The translations under genes and the position numbers were made by a program. Below, piece after piece: positions 1 to 6,895 of a stretch of 10,660 nt of DNA (position 1 is the first letter of the stretch; each line of letters begins with the position of its first letter). The DNA is from DATDVD01 sp035290065. Its GTDB lineage: Bacteria > Pseudomonadota > Gammaproteobacteria > Coxiellales > Coxiellaceae. The notes beneath the pieces were generated by a model that ran no database searches, was not told the DNA's origin, and was given only the letters and a program-made list of their open reading frames with translations. Where the stretch lies: assembly GCA_035290065.1 (NCBI GenBank), contig DATDVD010000054.1, positions 1 to 10,660 on the forward strand. The letters are read 5' to 3'.

Positions 1-311
1 TCCACGGCATCCACTAATAACAATACCGAATCCACCATCGAGAGAATCCGCTCGACTTCTCCTCCAAAATCCGCGTGGCCCGGTGTATCTACAATATTGA
101 TATGGTAATCTCGCCAATCAATGGCCGTGTTCTTCGCTAAAATGGTAATACCCCGTTCGCGTTCCAAATCATTGGAATCCATCACCCGTTCCGTGAGTTG
201 TGCCCGCTCATCAAAGGTACCCGATTGGCGCAAGAGTTGGTCTACCAAGGTAGTTTTTCCATGGTCGACGTGGGCAATGATGGCAATATTTCGAAGCTTT
301 TGTTGGAACAC
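1..311 (-). CDS. typA: Ribosome-associated GTPase TypA/BipA, N-terminal part (cut by window edge)
   Basis: The reverse strand reads an uninterrupted translational-GTPase G domain of about 103 codons that runs off the window. The P-loop AHVDHGKTT is at residues 13-21, the switch I element RERGITI at about 51-57, and the G3 motif DTPGHADFGGEVER at 75-88. This order and wording are typical of TypA/BipA, a ribosome-binding GTPase of the EF-G family involved in stress and cold adaptation and ribosome assembly. I chose the GTG at 311: the frame is closed by TAA six codons upstream, and the protein then begins VFQQKLRNIAIIAHVDHGKT, matching the family's usual N-terminus with a few extra residues. 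The ribosome site is weak (AAGAG about 7 bases upstream). LepA is the main alternative, but the G domain wording fits TypA better. It is transcribed divergently from the glycosyltransferase genes at 554. Confidence 0.93.
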   Translation of the reverse strand, partial: MFQQKLRNIAIIAHVDHGKTTLVDQLLRQSGTFDERAQLTERVMDSNDLERERGITILAKNTAIDWRDYHINIVDTPGHADFGGEVERILSMVDSVLLLVDAV

Positions 312-344
312 GGTACTACTCTTAATTTAAAAAGAAGGGGGGCA

Positions 345-374
345 ATAATAGCCGAATTGCAATTTCAAAGACAA
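345..374 (-). promoter_or_regulatory. Putative sigma70 promoter for typA
   Basis: On the minus strand TTGTCT (374-369) is followed after 18 bases by TATTAT (350-345). This is a reasonable -35/-10 pair about 34 bases before the GTG start of typA, giving a short leader. It is seen by eye only; AT-rich DNA yields such matches by chance. Confidence 0.4.
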
Positions 375-407
375 GCTTTTAATATAAAAAAGGAAACTCC
401 TATCCTT

Positions 408-523
408 GTAGGGGTCGCCAAAGTCGACCCGGGAATAGGGCGCAAGGGTTAGGGCAGACCACGGTCTGCCCCTACGGGGAGAGGTAAACATGTTTCTTTG
501 TAGGGGTCGACCATGATCGACCC
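408..523. repeat. Cluster of three REP-like palindromic repeats
   Basis: Three copies of a roughly 24-base palindromic unit beginning GTAGGGG lie between typA and the glycosyltransferase gene. Copy 1 (408-430) has arms GGGTCG/CGACCC. Copy 2 (475-452, inverted) has arms GGGCAGACC/GGTCTGCCC with a 2-base loop. Copy 3 (500-523) has arms GGGTCGA/TCGACCC. The arms differ between copies but the changes are paired, so each copy can still fold. This is the signature of a repetitive extragenic palindrome or miniature-element family rather than a one-off terminator. None is followed by a T-run. Confidence 0.8.
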
Positions 524-553
524 GGAAAGCCTATTCAGCAGGAGATTGCTTAC

Positions 554-1498
554 ATGGACATCGCGGTATTAATCCCCTGTTACAATGAAGCCCCCACTAT
601 TGCAACGCTAATTCGCCTTTTCCAGCATCACTTGCCAGAAGCCACGGTGTATGTGTACGACAATGCCTCGACGGATGCGACCGCGCTGGAGGCTACACAA
701 GTCGGAGCCCGTGTGAGGAAAGTGTGGGACCGCGGTAAAGGGAATGTGATTCGCCGCATGTTTGCCGAGATAGAGGCGGATATCTATGTGATGATGGATG
801 GGGATTTGACCTATGATATTGCGACGGTGAGCACGATGATTCGCATGCTCCAAGATCAGCAGTTGGATATGGTGGTGGGCAAACGAGTGATAAGCACCCA
901 GGAGGCTTCTTCTTATCGGCGTGGCCATCAGTGGGGTAATTGGTTTTTTAATCGAGCACTGCATTATTTATTTAAAAGCCCCTTTACGGATATTTTATCC
1001 GGCTATCGCGTTGTATCGCGGCGATTTGTAAAATCCTTCGCTGCCACCGCGTGTGGATTTGATACGGAAGTGGAATTATCTCTTCATGCGTTAGAATTAA
1101 AATTACCTTCGCTAGAAAAAGAAACGCTTTATGCAGGAAGACCGGAAGGCTCTCACAGCAAGCTTCATACGCTACGAGATGGTTTCAAAATTTTATTTCG
1201 TATTCTCTCCTTGTTAAAACGTATTCGGCCTTTATTTTTATTTTCGATAATGGGTATGGGATTAGCCTTATTGTCACTCGGATTAGCAGTGCCTTTATTT
1301 ATAACCTATTGGCACACGGGTTTAGTGCCGCGTTTTCCCACGGCTGTCTTATCAACGGGTATTATGATTTTGGCTGGCATTAGCATTATGTTAGGGATTG
1401 TATTGGATCATGTGTCCTCCATGCGTCGAGAATTAAAATATTTGCATTATTTATCGTTGTCGAAAACATCAGGCCGTGTTGATGAATACAACGTCTAA
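554..1498 (+). CDS. Membrane-anchored family 2 glycosyltransferase (polyprenyl-phosphate sugar synthase type)
   Basis: This is a 314-residue GT2 enzyme with a GT-A fold. The N-terminus IAVLIPCYNEAPTIATLI (3-20) is the nucleotide-binding start, VYDNASTD (34-41) follows, and the metal/sugar-nucleotide motif DGD is at 82-84. FTDILSGYRVVSRRF (144-158) and GFDTEVELSLHA (168-179) are wordings shared with dolichyl- or undecaprenyl-phosphate sugar transferases such as DPM1 and GtrB. Two hydrophobic segments near residues 227-251 and 263-284 anchor it to the inner membrane. The likely role is moving a sugar from UDP or GDP donor onto a polyprenyl phosphate on the cytoplasmic face; the sugar cannot be told from sequence. 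The ATG is preceded by AGGAG (540-544) at good spacing. It overlaps the start of the next gene, a GT-C-like protein that could use the lipid-linked sugar. Confidence 0.88.
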   Translation: MDIAVLIPCYNEAPTIATLIRLFQHHLPEATVYVYDNASTDATALEATQVGARVRKVWDRGKGNVIRRMFAEIEADIYVMMDGDLTYDIATVSTMIRMLQDQQLDMVVGKRVISTQEASSYRRGHQWGNWFFNRALHYLFKSPFTDILSGYRVVSRRFVKSFAATACGFDTEVELSLHALELKLPSLEKETLYAGRPEGSHSKLHTLRDGFKILFRILSLLKRIRPLFLFSIMGMGLALLSLGLAVPLFITYWHTGLVPRFPTAVLSTGIMILAGISIMLGIVLDHVSSMRRELKYLHYLSLSKTSGRVDEYNV

Positions 1499-3032
1499 AA
1501 CGATGCTGGCTTTTTCCCTGATAGTAATGGTTTTCGTGATCACCTTTGTCGTTCAATCCCATTTATTTCTGAGTTGGGATGTCGTGTGGTATGGAGAAGC
1601 GGCAGAACGATTATTAAAGGGAGGTCATTACACACAGAATTTTTTTGAACCTAATCCGCCGTTAGTGATTTTTATCAGCCTTATTCCTATTGGGCTTTCT
1701 AAAATACTTTCTATTCCTATGGAAACCAGCGTGCGATTATTTACACTGGCTATAGCAAGCCTTTCCTTGTGGTTGGTTTATGGGATTAAACCACGAATTT
1801 TTCTTTTGCTAATTTTATTATTTATTTATTGTTTTGTTCCTTTATATGAATTTGGACAACGCTCGCATTTAATGCTCATGATGATTATGCCGTATTTATT
1901 TTCTGCCTCTTTAGTAGTAGAAAATAAAAAAGTTCCTTATGGGTTTATGATTGGATTGCTAGCAGGAATAGGTTTTTGTTTTAAACCTTATTATGCGGTG
2001 ACGTTTTTTCTGGTGGAAATAGGGATTTTTTGGAAATCTCAATCATTTAAAAGCCTGTTTCGATCGGAAACTATCGCTATTTTTACCATTGTCCTGCTTT
2101 ATTTTTTAAGTATTCTGATATGGACACCCGATTATTTAACCGTTGTTTTGCCTATGGTGATAACTCTTTATATTTCCCATGGTAAAACAATTGCTCTAGA
2201 ATTGATGCGGGCGGAAGGAGTGTTATTGTGGGGGTCTGCGTTAATTCTGTTTTTTATAGGGAAAATAAAAGCTTCTTATCAAGACGCGGATTTATTAACG
2301 GTATTAATAATAGCTTCGTTTGGCATGGCGTTTTCGTATTTCATTCAAGCACAAACTTGGTATTACCATGAATATCCTTTAATTGCTTTGTCCTTTTTAA
2401 TAGTAGCCCTGTTAGGAAGTGAAATGTGGAGAAGAGTTTTTTCGATTCAAAAATATATTTATATAGGGGTGACAGGAATTATAGCCGTAGGGTTTATAGC
2501 TTTTATTGGTTTAAAAATAACAAAAATGACGAGTCCTAATTACGTTTATACGCGAGCTGTTCAGGAGGTTATAGCGGCGACCCAAGCGGTGTCGCGAACA
2601 GGCCCTATCTACGTATTTAGTACTTCCATGGAACCTCGCGCCTCTCTCCACCACAAAGCCGGCTATGAATCTGCGTCTCGTTTTCCGGATTTTTGGATGA
2701 TAGCAGGCATCGTGCAATTATCGCATCAATCGTTAAATCGTGAGAAAAAAGGTCTATTAAACCAGCAAGCTGATCAAATTCGGCAATGGGTGGTGGAAGA
2801 TTTTGAACACCATGCACCGTGTATCGTTTTAATCGATATTCAAAAACCCAACTATTTAATCAACGATCCTGCCTTCCAATATCTCGATTTTTTAACGCAA
2901 AATGCTAGCTTTGCCGCCCTATGGAAACGTTACCACTATCAAATCACCTCTCATCATTACGCTATTTATAAAAGAAATGACTGTGAGAAGGGAGCCACTA
3001 GAAACTTGGCCCCCTTCCATAATAGAAGTTAG
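1482..3032 (+). CDS. Multi-spanning GT-C-like membrane glycosyltransferase, putative
   Basis: This is a protein of about 516 residues with roughly 10 or more hydrophobic segments up to residue about 350, then a soluble region of about 150 residues. After the first membrane segment the loop reads FLSWDVVWYGEAAERLL (29-45) and NFFEPNPPLVIF (53-64). An acidic residue in the first periplasmic loop and an ExNPP motif are seen in GT-C enzymes of the PMT/ArnT type, which move a sugar from a polyprenyl-phosphate carrier to a surface acceptor. The soluble end contains IYVFSTSMEPRASLHH, a possible acceptor or regulatory domain. I prefer ATG 1482 over GTG 1476 because AGG (1471-1473) is 8 bases from the ATG but only 2 from the GTG. 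The gene overlaps the upstream GT2 gene by 17 bases, so translational coupling is likely. The acceptor is unknown; the general class is fairly certain, the exact family less so. Confidence 0.75.
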   Translation: MNTTSKTMLAFSLIVMVFVITFVVQSHLFLSWDVVWYGEAAERLLKGGHYTQNFFEPNPPLVIFISLIPIGLSKILSIPMETSVRLFTLAIASLSLWLVYGIKPRIFLLLILLFIYCFVPLYEFGQRSHLMLMMIMPYLFSASLVVENKKVPYGFMIGLLAGIGFCFKPYYAVTFFLVEIGIFWKSQSFKSLFRSETIAIFTIVLLYFLSILIWTPDYLTVVLPMVITLYISHGKTIALELMRAEGVLLWGSALILFFIGKIKASYQDADLLTVLIIASFGMAFSYFIQAQTWYYHEYPLIALSFLIVALLGSEMWRRVFSIQKYIYIGVTGIIAVGFIAFIGLKITKMTSPNYVYTRAVQEVIAATQAVSRTGPIYVFSTSMEPRASLHHKAGYESASRFPDFWMIAGIVQLSHQSLNREKKGLLNQQADQIRQWVVEDFEHHAPCIVLIDIQKPNYLINDPAFQYLDFLTQNASFAALWKRYHYQITSHHYAIYKRNDCEKGATRNLAPFHNRS

Positions 3033-3487
3033 GATCCTGGAGAAGGTTTTTCAAAAAACGAAATGTCTTTGTAACCCGATGTTCCACGAATGTTAGGTTT
3101 TGGAACCACTAGCAACGAAATAGAAGAAATGCGCTCCGGTTGTATCAATAGAGGGATTGTTACGGTGTTACCGCTGATTTGAAGGCCTGAAAATTCTGCA
3201 GTGCCTTTAGTGCCAGCAGAATAATTTTGATACAAACAATTCTGAACCCCCTCTCCTTGAATAATAATGTAGCCACTCCAACTGATGGTGTGAGGAGCAG
3301 GACGAACAATGGATACTTGGATTTCGCTGTCGGTAGCTACCCAAGGTTGAAGTACTAAATTCTGGTCGTTAGTTTTAATACCAAACTTAAAAGCAGTCAC
3401 ATCACACGTATCGGAAGCTCCATAACCCAACAAAGGGGCTGTAAGCAAAGTAACGGCGGCCGTAAGAAGAAAGCAATGTTTTTTCAT
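3029..3487 (-). CDS. Small exported protein of unknown function
   Basis: This encodes 152 residues. MKKHCFLLTAAVTLLTAPLL followed by GYGA|SD is a clear Sec signal peptide with likely cleavage after residue 24. The mature protein of about 128 residues starts SDTC, is rich in alternating beta-type sequence, and has two cysteines (28 and 84) that could pair in the periplasm. No enzyme motif is visible. The start is supported by AAAGGA about 6 bases before the ATG. The stop overlaps the stop of the convergent GT-C gene by 4 bases (TTAG at 3029-3032), which leaves no room for a terminator between them. The decayed gene at 5112 begins its mature region with the same DTC and may be a paralogue. I do not recognise the family with certainty. 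Confidence 0.75.
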   Translation of the reverse strand: MKKHCFLLTAAVTLLTAPLLGYGASDTCDVTAFKFGIKTNDQNLVLQPWVATDSEIQVSIVRPAPHTISWSGYIIIQGEGVQNCLYQNYSAGTKGTAEFSGLQISGNTVTIPLLIQPERISSISLLVVPKPNIRGTSGYKDISFFEKPSPGS

Positions 3488-3748
3488 GGTTTGTCCTTTT
3501 ATAGTGTTAAAAATACTCCTTGAAAACGATCCGCCTCCACCCTTGCTTCCTACCCAATCCGTGTACGGCGTAAAGTTTATTCATTTTAAAACGATAAAGG
3601 GGCCAAGTGTCAACCATTAATCTATGAAGAACTTTGCGGGGGTGTATAAAAGTGTTGCCTGTATGGCACAAATTGCAGCTCAACTCTAAGACTATTCCCC
3701 CTTTTCTAGGAAGCAGTAGTCTAAACTAGTAGGCAGAAGGAAATAATT
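3488..3748. other. Intergenic stretch, no gene recognised
   Basis: There is no convincing reading frame here. The left end carries the 5' leader of the exported-protein gene (AAAGGA site just outside its ATG). At 3596-3615 the stretch AAAGGGGCCAAGTGTCAACC resembles 10360-10374 downstream of the copper oxidase. The right end holds the AGAAGGA ribosome site of the glycosyltransferase stub. Confidence 0.6.
3596..3615 (+). repeat. Short dispersed repeat AAAGGGG(C/T)CAAGT, copy 1
   Basis: This stretch shares AAAGGGG-CAAGT with 10360-10374. Similar sequence is often found beside REP-type palindromes and transposase debris in proteobacteria. With only two copies in view, chance similarity is possible. 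Confidence 0.35.
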
Positions 3749-3868
3749 GTGCCTGATATTCCAAGACGCTTACATTTTATTTGGCTCGGGGATGTTATTC
3801 CCGATAGGGCTGTTAAACGCATTAAGGCGTTTATTGAAAACTTGCTTGTTTTAGCAAATTCTTCTTAA
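3749..3868 (+). pseudogene. N-terminal stub of a DXD/TcdB-type glycosyltransferase
   Basis: AGAAGGA (3735-3741) sits 7 bases before GTG 3749, which opens a 39-codon frame. It starts MPDIPRRLHFIWLGDVIPD, then continues RAVKRIKAFIEN before unrelated residues and TAA. IPxxxHFIWLGxxIP is the hallmark opening of the sugar-binding-region DXD glycosyltransferase family, which includes clostridial TcdA/TcdB toxins and several Legionella-type effectors. The W and nearby residues contact UDP-sugar. In those proteins this opening is followed by 200-500 further residues, including the DXD motif; none of that is present. The break after about residue 30 falls where a minus-strand fragment begins. I read it as a truncated, non-functional remnant with its translation signals intact. 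Confidence 0.72.
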
Positions 3869-3930
3869 TTTCTCTGATTAAATGTGGGCTCTGGCCTTCC
3901 ACCCGAAATTTAAACAAGCTGCCGTCTATT
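3831..3930 (-). pseudogene. Unassigned C-terminal protein fragment
   Basis: Beyond the stop of the acetyltransferase gene, in a frame different from it, the minus strand reads GFDLIDGSLFKFRVEGQSPH and then LIREIKKNLLKQASFQ, ending at TAA (3833-3831). The composition is protein-like and the stretch ends inside the glycosyltransferase stub. It has no start of its own and the frame closes at a TGA inside the acetyltransferase tail. It may be the 3' end of a gene whose body was replaced. The parent family is not recognised. Confidence 0.35.
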
Positions 3931-4978
3931 AAATCGAAGCCCCAGCACCTGCTGCTACAGCCGCTGCAGCTGCAGAAGGTGGTTCCGGTATTTCAGGAGG
4001 AACTGCTTTAGCAGGTCTCCAAAATTGAATTAAGCCTGCGCGCGATTTTTTTGCTCCAAAGAGAAAAGACATGCTTTGACCGGAATCTAAATCAAAATCA
4101 CGACCTTCGTTAACGGCTTTTATGAGCGCTTCCATATAATCCGGATGTTTATCTTGCAAGCGTAATTTATGCCTAAGCGTTCGGGTGGACATTTCTTCTT
4201 CTGATACAAAACCAAATCTTACGTATAATGCTTTTGCCGTATCCGTAAAAAGAACCCAATTTTTTACCGAACCTAAGGTAGCATCCGAAAAAACTTCTTT
4301 CATCAAAGCTTTTCCAATTCCTCTTCTTCGGCAAGATTCGACCACCACCACATCCCACAAGGAAGCAAATAAAATACCATCGGTGAGCACTCGTGCAAAT
4401 CCCACTACTTCCTCACCTTGTAAAGCTACAAAACAACGAGAAGCATTGACTAGTAATATTAATCGATCCAAGGTTAAATGAGATTGCCAGTAGGCATTGG
4501 TGTTTAATAAAACCAGAAGTTTCGGTATCATATCATCGCTAACAGAAGTGGCTATACGGATACCTTCTGGTACGGTTATATCGGCTGGAAGTATGATCTC
4601 TCGACGTAACATTATTTCTTTGGCAACCGTCGTTCCTTCGCCTTGATCAAAATGATAATTGTCGAACACAGTTCTTAAATTGTCGGGAACACTTAAAATA
4701 AAACGAAATTCTGGCTTTCTTGCTACCGTAGGAAACTTAATAAGAAATTTAGCCAGCGCTTCACCTGCTGTTTTCCCATTTGAAAACCGGTGGGCAACAT
4801 GAGCGTCCTCAATTTCAATATGAGTGATACATTCCACATCTACTCTATCCGTCACTAAATAAGCCTTTCCAATCCATTTTTCCTCGTGTAAGAGATTTAC
4901 TTCTATAATACCTTCACAAAATCTGGCCTGAATAACATAGCCTTCTTCTAAGTTAAGTCTTATTGCAGTTAATGGCAT
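3929..4978 (-). CDS. GNAT-family acetyltransferase, probable two-module protein with Ala/Pro-rich tail
   Basis: This protein has 349 residues. Positions 136-275 form a GNAT N-acetyltransferase domain: strand residues SLWDVVVVES, then the acetyl-CoA pyrophosphate-binding motif RRRGIGKALMKE (217-228), then ALYVRFGF (250-257), the usual motif B. Residues 50-110 repeat this order in weaker form (THIEIEDAHVAHR, GKTAGEALAKFLIKF, LRTVFDNYHF) without the Gly-x-Gly loop, suggesting a degenerate first GNAT module. Residues 325-349 are a low-complexity Pro/Ala/Gly tail. The ATG has a strong GGAGGT site 7 bases upstream. The substrate is unknown. The tail and neighbourhood would fit an exported or host-directed effector, but a cytoplasmic enzyme is equally possible. 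A neighbouring gene also has an Ala-rich tail. Confidence 0.8.
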   Translation of the reverse strand: MPLTAIRLNLEEGYVIQARFCEGIIEVNLLHEEKWIGKAYLVTDRVDVECITHIEIEDAHVAHRFSNGKTAGEALAKFLIKFPTVARKPEFRFILSVPDNLRTVFDNYHFDQGEGTTVAKEIMLRREIILPADITVPEGIRIATSVSDDMIPKLLVLLNTNAYWQSHLTLDRLILLVNASRCFVALQGEEVVGFARVLTDGILFASLWDVVVVESCRRRGIGKALMKEVFSDATLGSVKNWVLFTDTAKALYVRFGFVSEEEMSTRTLRHKLRLQDKHPDYMEALIKAVNEGRDFDLDSGQSMSFLFGAKKSRAGLIQFWRPAKAVPPEIPEPPSAAAAAVAAGAGASI

Positions 4979-5111
4979 CTTTATACCTCCACGATCCGTT
5001 CAAAAATATTTACTCCAAATCTAACAACATAGTAACAACCAATAAGTTTAAATAATATTCTATACTCTTATCAAAATATTAAAATACAGTTCTTTTTAGC
5101 AAGGAAATCTT

Positions 5112-5292
5112 ATGCGTTACCCTCTTTGGGTCTTATTTTTCTTTTGTAACCTTTGGTTCTCCGCTGTATATGCCGATACATGCCCTGATCCAAGCCTGTT
5201 TGTTTCAAATCCTTTACCGACCTGAAAGCAACTCTATTTATGGGCCTTGGATCAACCAACAAGCTATTACAGAAAAAATACGGATTACATAA
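5112..5292 (+). pseudogene. Broken gene for a small secreted protein
   Basis: AAGGA (5101-5105) precedes ATG 5112. The first 37 codons encode a signal peptide (MRYPLWVLFFFCNLWFSAVY, cleavage likely after Ala21) followed by DTCPDPSLFVSNPLPT and a TGA at 5223. In the +1 frame from 5221 the sequence continues in protein-like style, PESNSIYGPWINQQAITEK, to TAA 5290-5292. The joined product would resemble the exported protein at 3487-3029, which also opens its mature part with DTC and has a QPWV stretch at a similar place. I read it as a frameshifted and 3'-truncated relative. Alternatively it is only a 37-residue secreted peptide. Its 3' end overlaps the convergent CaaX gene by 8 bases. Confidence 0.5.
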
Positions 5293-6814
5293 GGATGCAA
5301 CGGCGTCTTCCTTCAGCTTCCGCCCCCTCGGCAGGTAACGCTGCAGCAGTAGCGGCAGCTGCTCCTTCACCACTACCTCCCCTACCACCTGAACCTGCAG
5401 AAAAAATGCCCAATGCCGCCGCTGCGCTGGGGGAAGAAAGCACTATTGCACCCCTAGAAGCAGCCGCTTCTAAATTACCGGTATAGCGGAGAGGATCTGT
5501 GTGGTACAAAGCAATAATATCTTCAATTTTAACGTCTGCTTTTAAGAGGACTTCAATAAAAGGCTGATTTTCTCTCTGAACGAAAGCCTCGAGCGCTCTC
5601 GCAGCGACAGATTCTCCCTCCCCTCGAGTGCCTGCCACAGTTAACTCATCCCCCGCTTCTACACATTTCACCAATCTTTGTGCTAACGAAACCAAATCCA
5701 AATCCATATGATGCATTAGTGCAACCATCAGCTTATGTCCATCCAAAATTCGCTTGGTAACGTTAGGGTCTTGTCCAATCGCAAGATTGGCTACTTGAGA
5801 AAAACCGGCTGTTTGAGTAAGCGCTAAAACAGGCCCCAATCTATTAGTTTCGCTTGCTGTAAAATGAGGTAAAACTTCATGAGGCGCTTCTTGCGCTAGC
5901 CGAAAAATATCCAGAATATTGGAGTCAGAAAGCCCTACTGCCCTCTCTTGGCATATTCTCAGCATACTGAAAGCTGTATCGAACCTCATCTCATCGGTTA
6001 GGTTGGCGCAACTTTCTATAATAGCTGCTTGAATTTCAGCAGGCCTACCCCTTAATGCGGTGGCTAAACAAAGTCGATGAGGGGTGCTCTTTGTGATTAT
6101 TTGTAATCCTCGTGGGTTAACAGATAAGCAGGTTATTTGAGCTTCTGTCAGAATACTCCTAATCTCACCTGATTCTAGAGCTTCTACCTCCAGCAAATGG
6201 CTTTTTAGTACTTCTGGCGGTTCTGCAACCATTTCCTCAAAATTTTTACCTGTACGAGCCATGTACCTGTAAAAAGCAATGGAGTGCCTTAAAATAAATT
6301 CAAAATCCTCTTGCTCACGGCTTCTGATGAACTGAGATAATACCTCAAGGGGAACAGCAGGCCAAGAAGCTGCCGGCCTTCCTCGCAAAAGAACCAAGAG
6401 ACCTTCCAGATTCGCAATAAAAACATTCATCGTCCATATACTGCCGAATCCACCTCTACTTTTAACTCTAGCTTGCTCGGCCTCGTTGGCTTCTCTAAGA
6501 AGGTTGGCTAGAATCCTAACCGTAAAACCCTCTTTTAGACACGCTTGAAAAACTGAGACACAAGTACTGGTAGTAGTACGGGCATCCAGTTGTGTTAGCA
6601 ATGAATGAAGCGAATATTCCCCTTCTAAGACAGTTAATCCTTTTAAATGATCCAAGGGCACGGGTAGAATGCCTAATTCAGCATTGCCCATCAGTAAAGC
6701 TCGAGCAATAGAAGCGGTTCGAGGGGCTATTAATGCCTCTTGATAACCTTCTGGGAGCCCTGTCCACGCTTCTTCTGTAATCAATTCTCGAAAAGCCGCA
6801 GGAACAGCTCTCAT
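5285..6814 (-). CDS. Large helical protein with C-terminal CaaX (CILM) box, putative host-prenylated effector
   Basis: This encodes 509 residues with no signal peptide or membrane segment. Residues 1 to about 455 are rich in Leu/Ala/Glu and look all-helical, possibly HEAT- or armadillo-like, without a recognisable catalytic motif. Residues 460-502 are a low-complexity Ala/Gly/Ser/Glu linker. The last seven residues are RRRCILM: Cys506, two aliphatic residues and Met, directly after three arginines. This fits the eukaryotic CaaX prenylation rule; Met at the last position favours farnesyltransferase, and a basic stretch before the Cys is common in membrane-targeted small GTPases. Bacteria lack this machinery, so the motif would only work inside a eukaryotic host, as shown for Legionella effectors such as AnkB. 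The Ala/Glu-rich tail is also compatible with a Dot/Icm signal. The ATG has AAAGGGG about 7 bases upstream. Function and translocation are inference. Confidence 0.78.
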   Translation of the reverse strand: MRAVPAAFRELITEEAWTGLPEGYQEALIAPRTASIARALLMGNAELGILPVPLDHLKGLTVLEGEYSLHSLLTQLDARTTTSTCVSVFQACLKEGFTVRILANLLREANEAEQARVKSRGGFGSIWTMNVFIANLEGLLVLLRGRPAASWPAVPLEVLSQFIRSREQEDFEFILRHSIAFYRYMARTGKNFEEMVAEPPEVLKSHLLEVEALESGEIRSILTEAQITCLSVNPRGLQIITKSTPHRLCLATALRGRPAEIQAAIIESCANLTDEMRFDTAFSMLRICQERAVGLSDSNILDIFRLAQEAPHEVLPHFTASETNRLGPVLALTQTAGFSQVANLAIGQDPNVTKRILDGHKLMVALMHHMDLDLVSLAQRLVKCVEAGDELTVAGTRGEGESVAARALEAFVQRENQPFIEVLLKADVKIEDIIALYHTDPLRYTGNLEAAASRGAIVLSSPSAAAALGIFSAGSGGRGGSGEGAAAATAAALPAEGAEAEGRRRCILM

Positions 6815-6895
6815 AGAAAACCCCTTTCTCGTGTTAATTTAATTTTAGTGCTAAAAATCAAGCCTTTTTATCGCCCCTATTTTATCATCCATATA

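Noticed and set aside
198..452. Plus-strand 84-codon frame
   Set aside because: Antisense to typA and running into the palindromic repeats.
408..523. CRISPR array
   Set aside because: Units are palindromic, in mixed orientation and unevenly spaced, with no conserved long repeat and no cas genes.
1476..1481. GTG 1476 as the start of the GT-C-like gene
   Set aside because: Only 2 bases from the AGG site; ATG 1482 has normal spacing.
5222..5338. Third plus frame (TDLKATLFMGLGSTNKLLQK...) as the continuation of the secreted fragment
   Set aside because: It is open and protein-like, but lacks a start and shows no similarity to the neighbouring exported protein; the +1 frame with GPWINQQ fits better. 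Not fully excluded.
5110..5388. Minus-strand 92-codon frame over the end of the CaaX gene
   Set aside because: It lies out of frame with the well-supported CaaX gene and over the signal-peptide gene on the other strand; its residues look random.
5247..5486. Plus-strand Ala/Pro-rich reading frame of 79 codons
   Set aside because: It is the antisense shadow of the GC-rich Ala/Gly tail of the CaaX gene; no ribosome site and only low-complexity residues.
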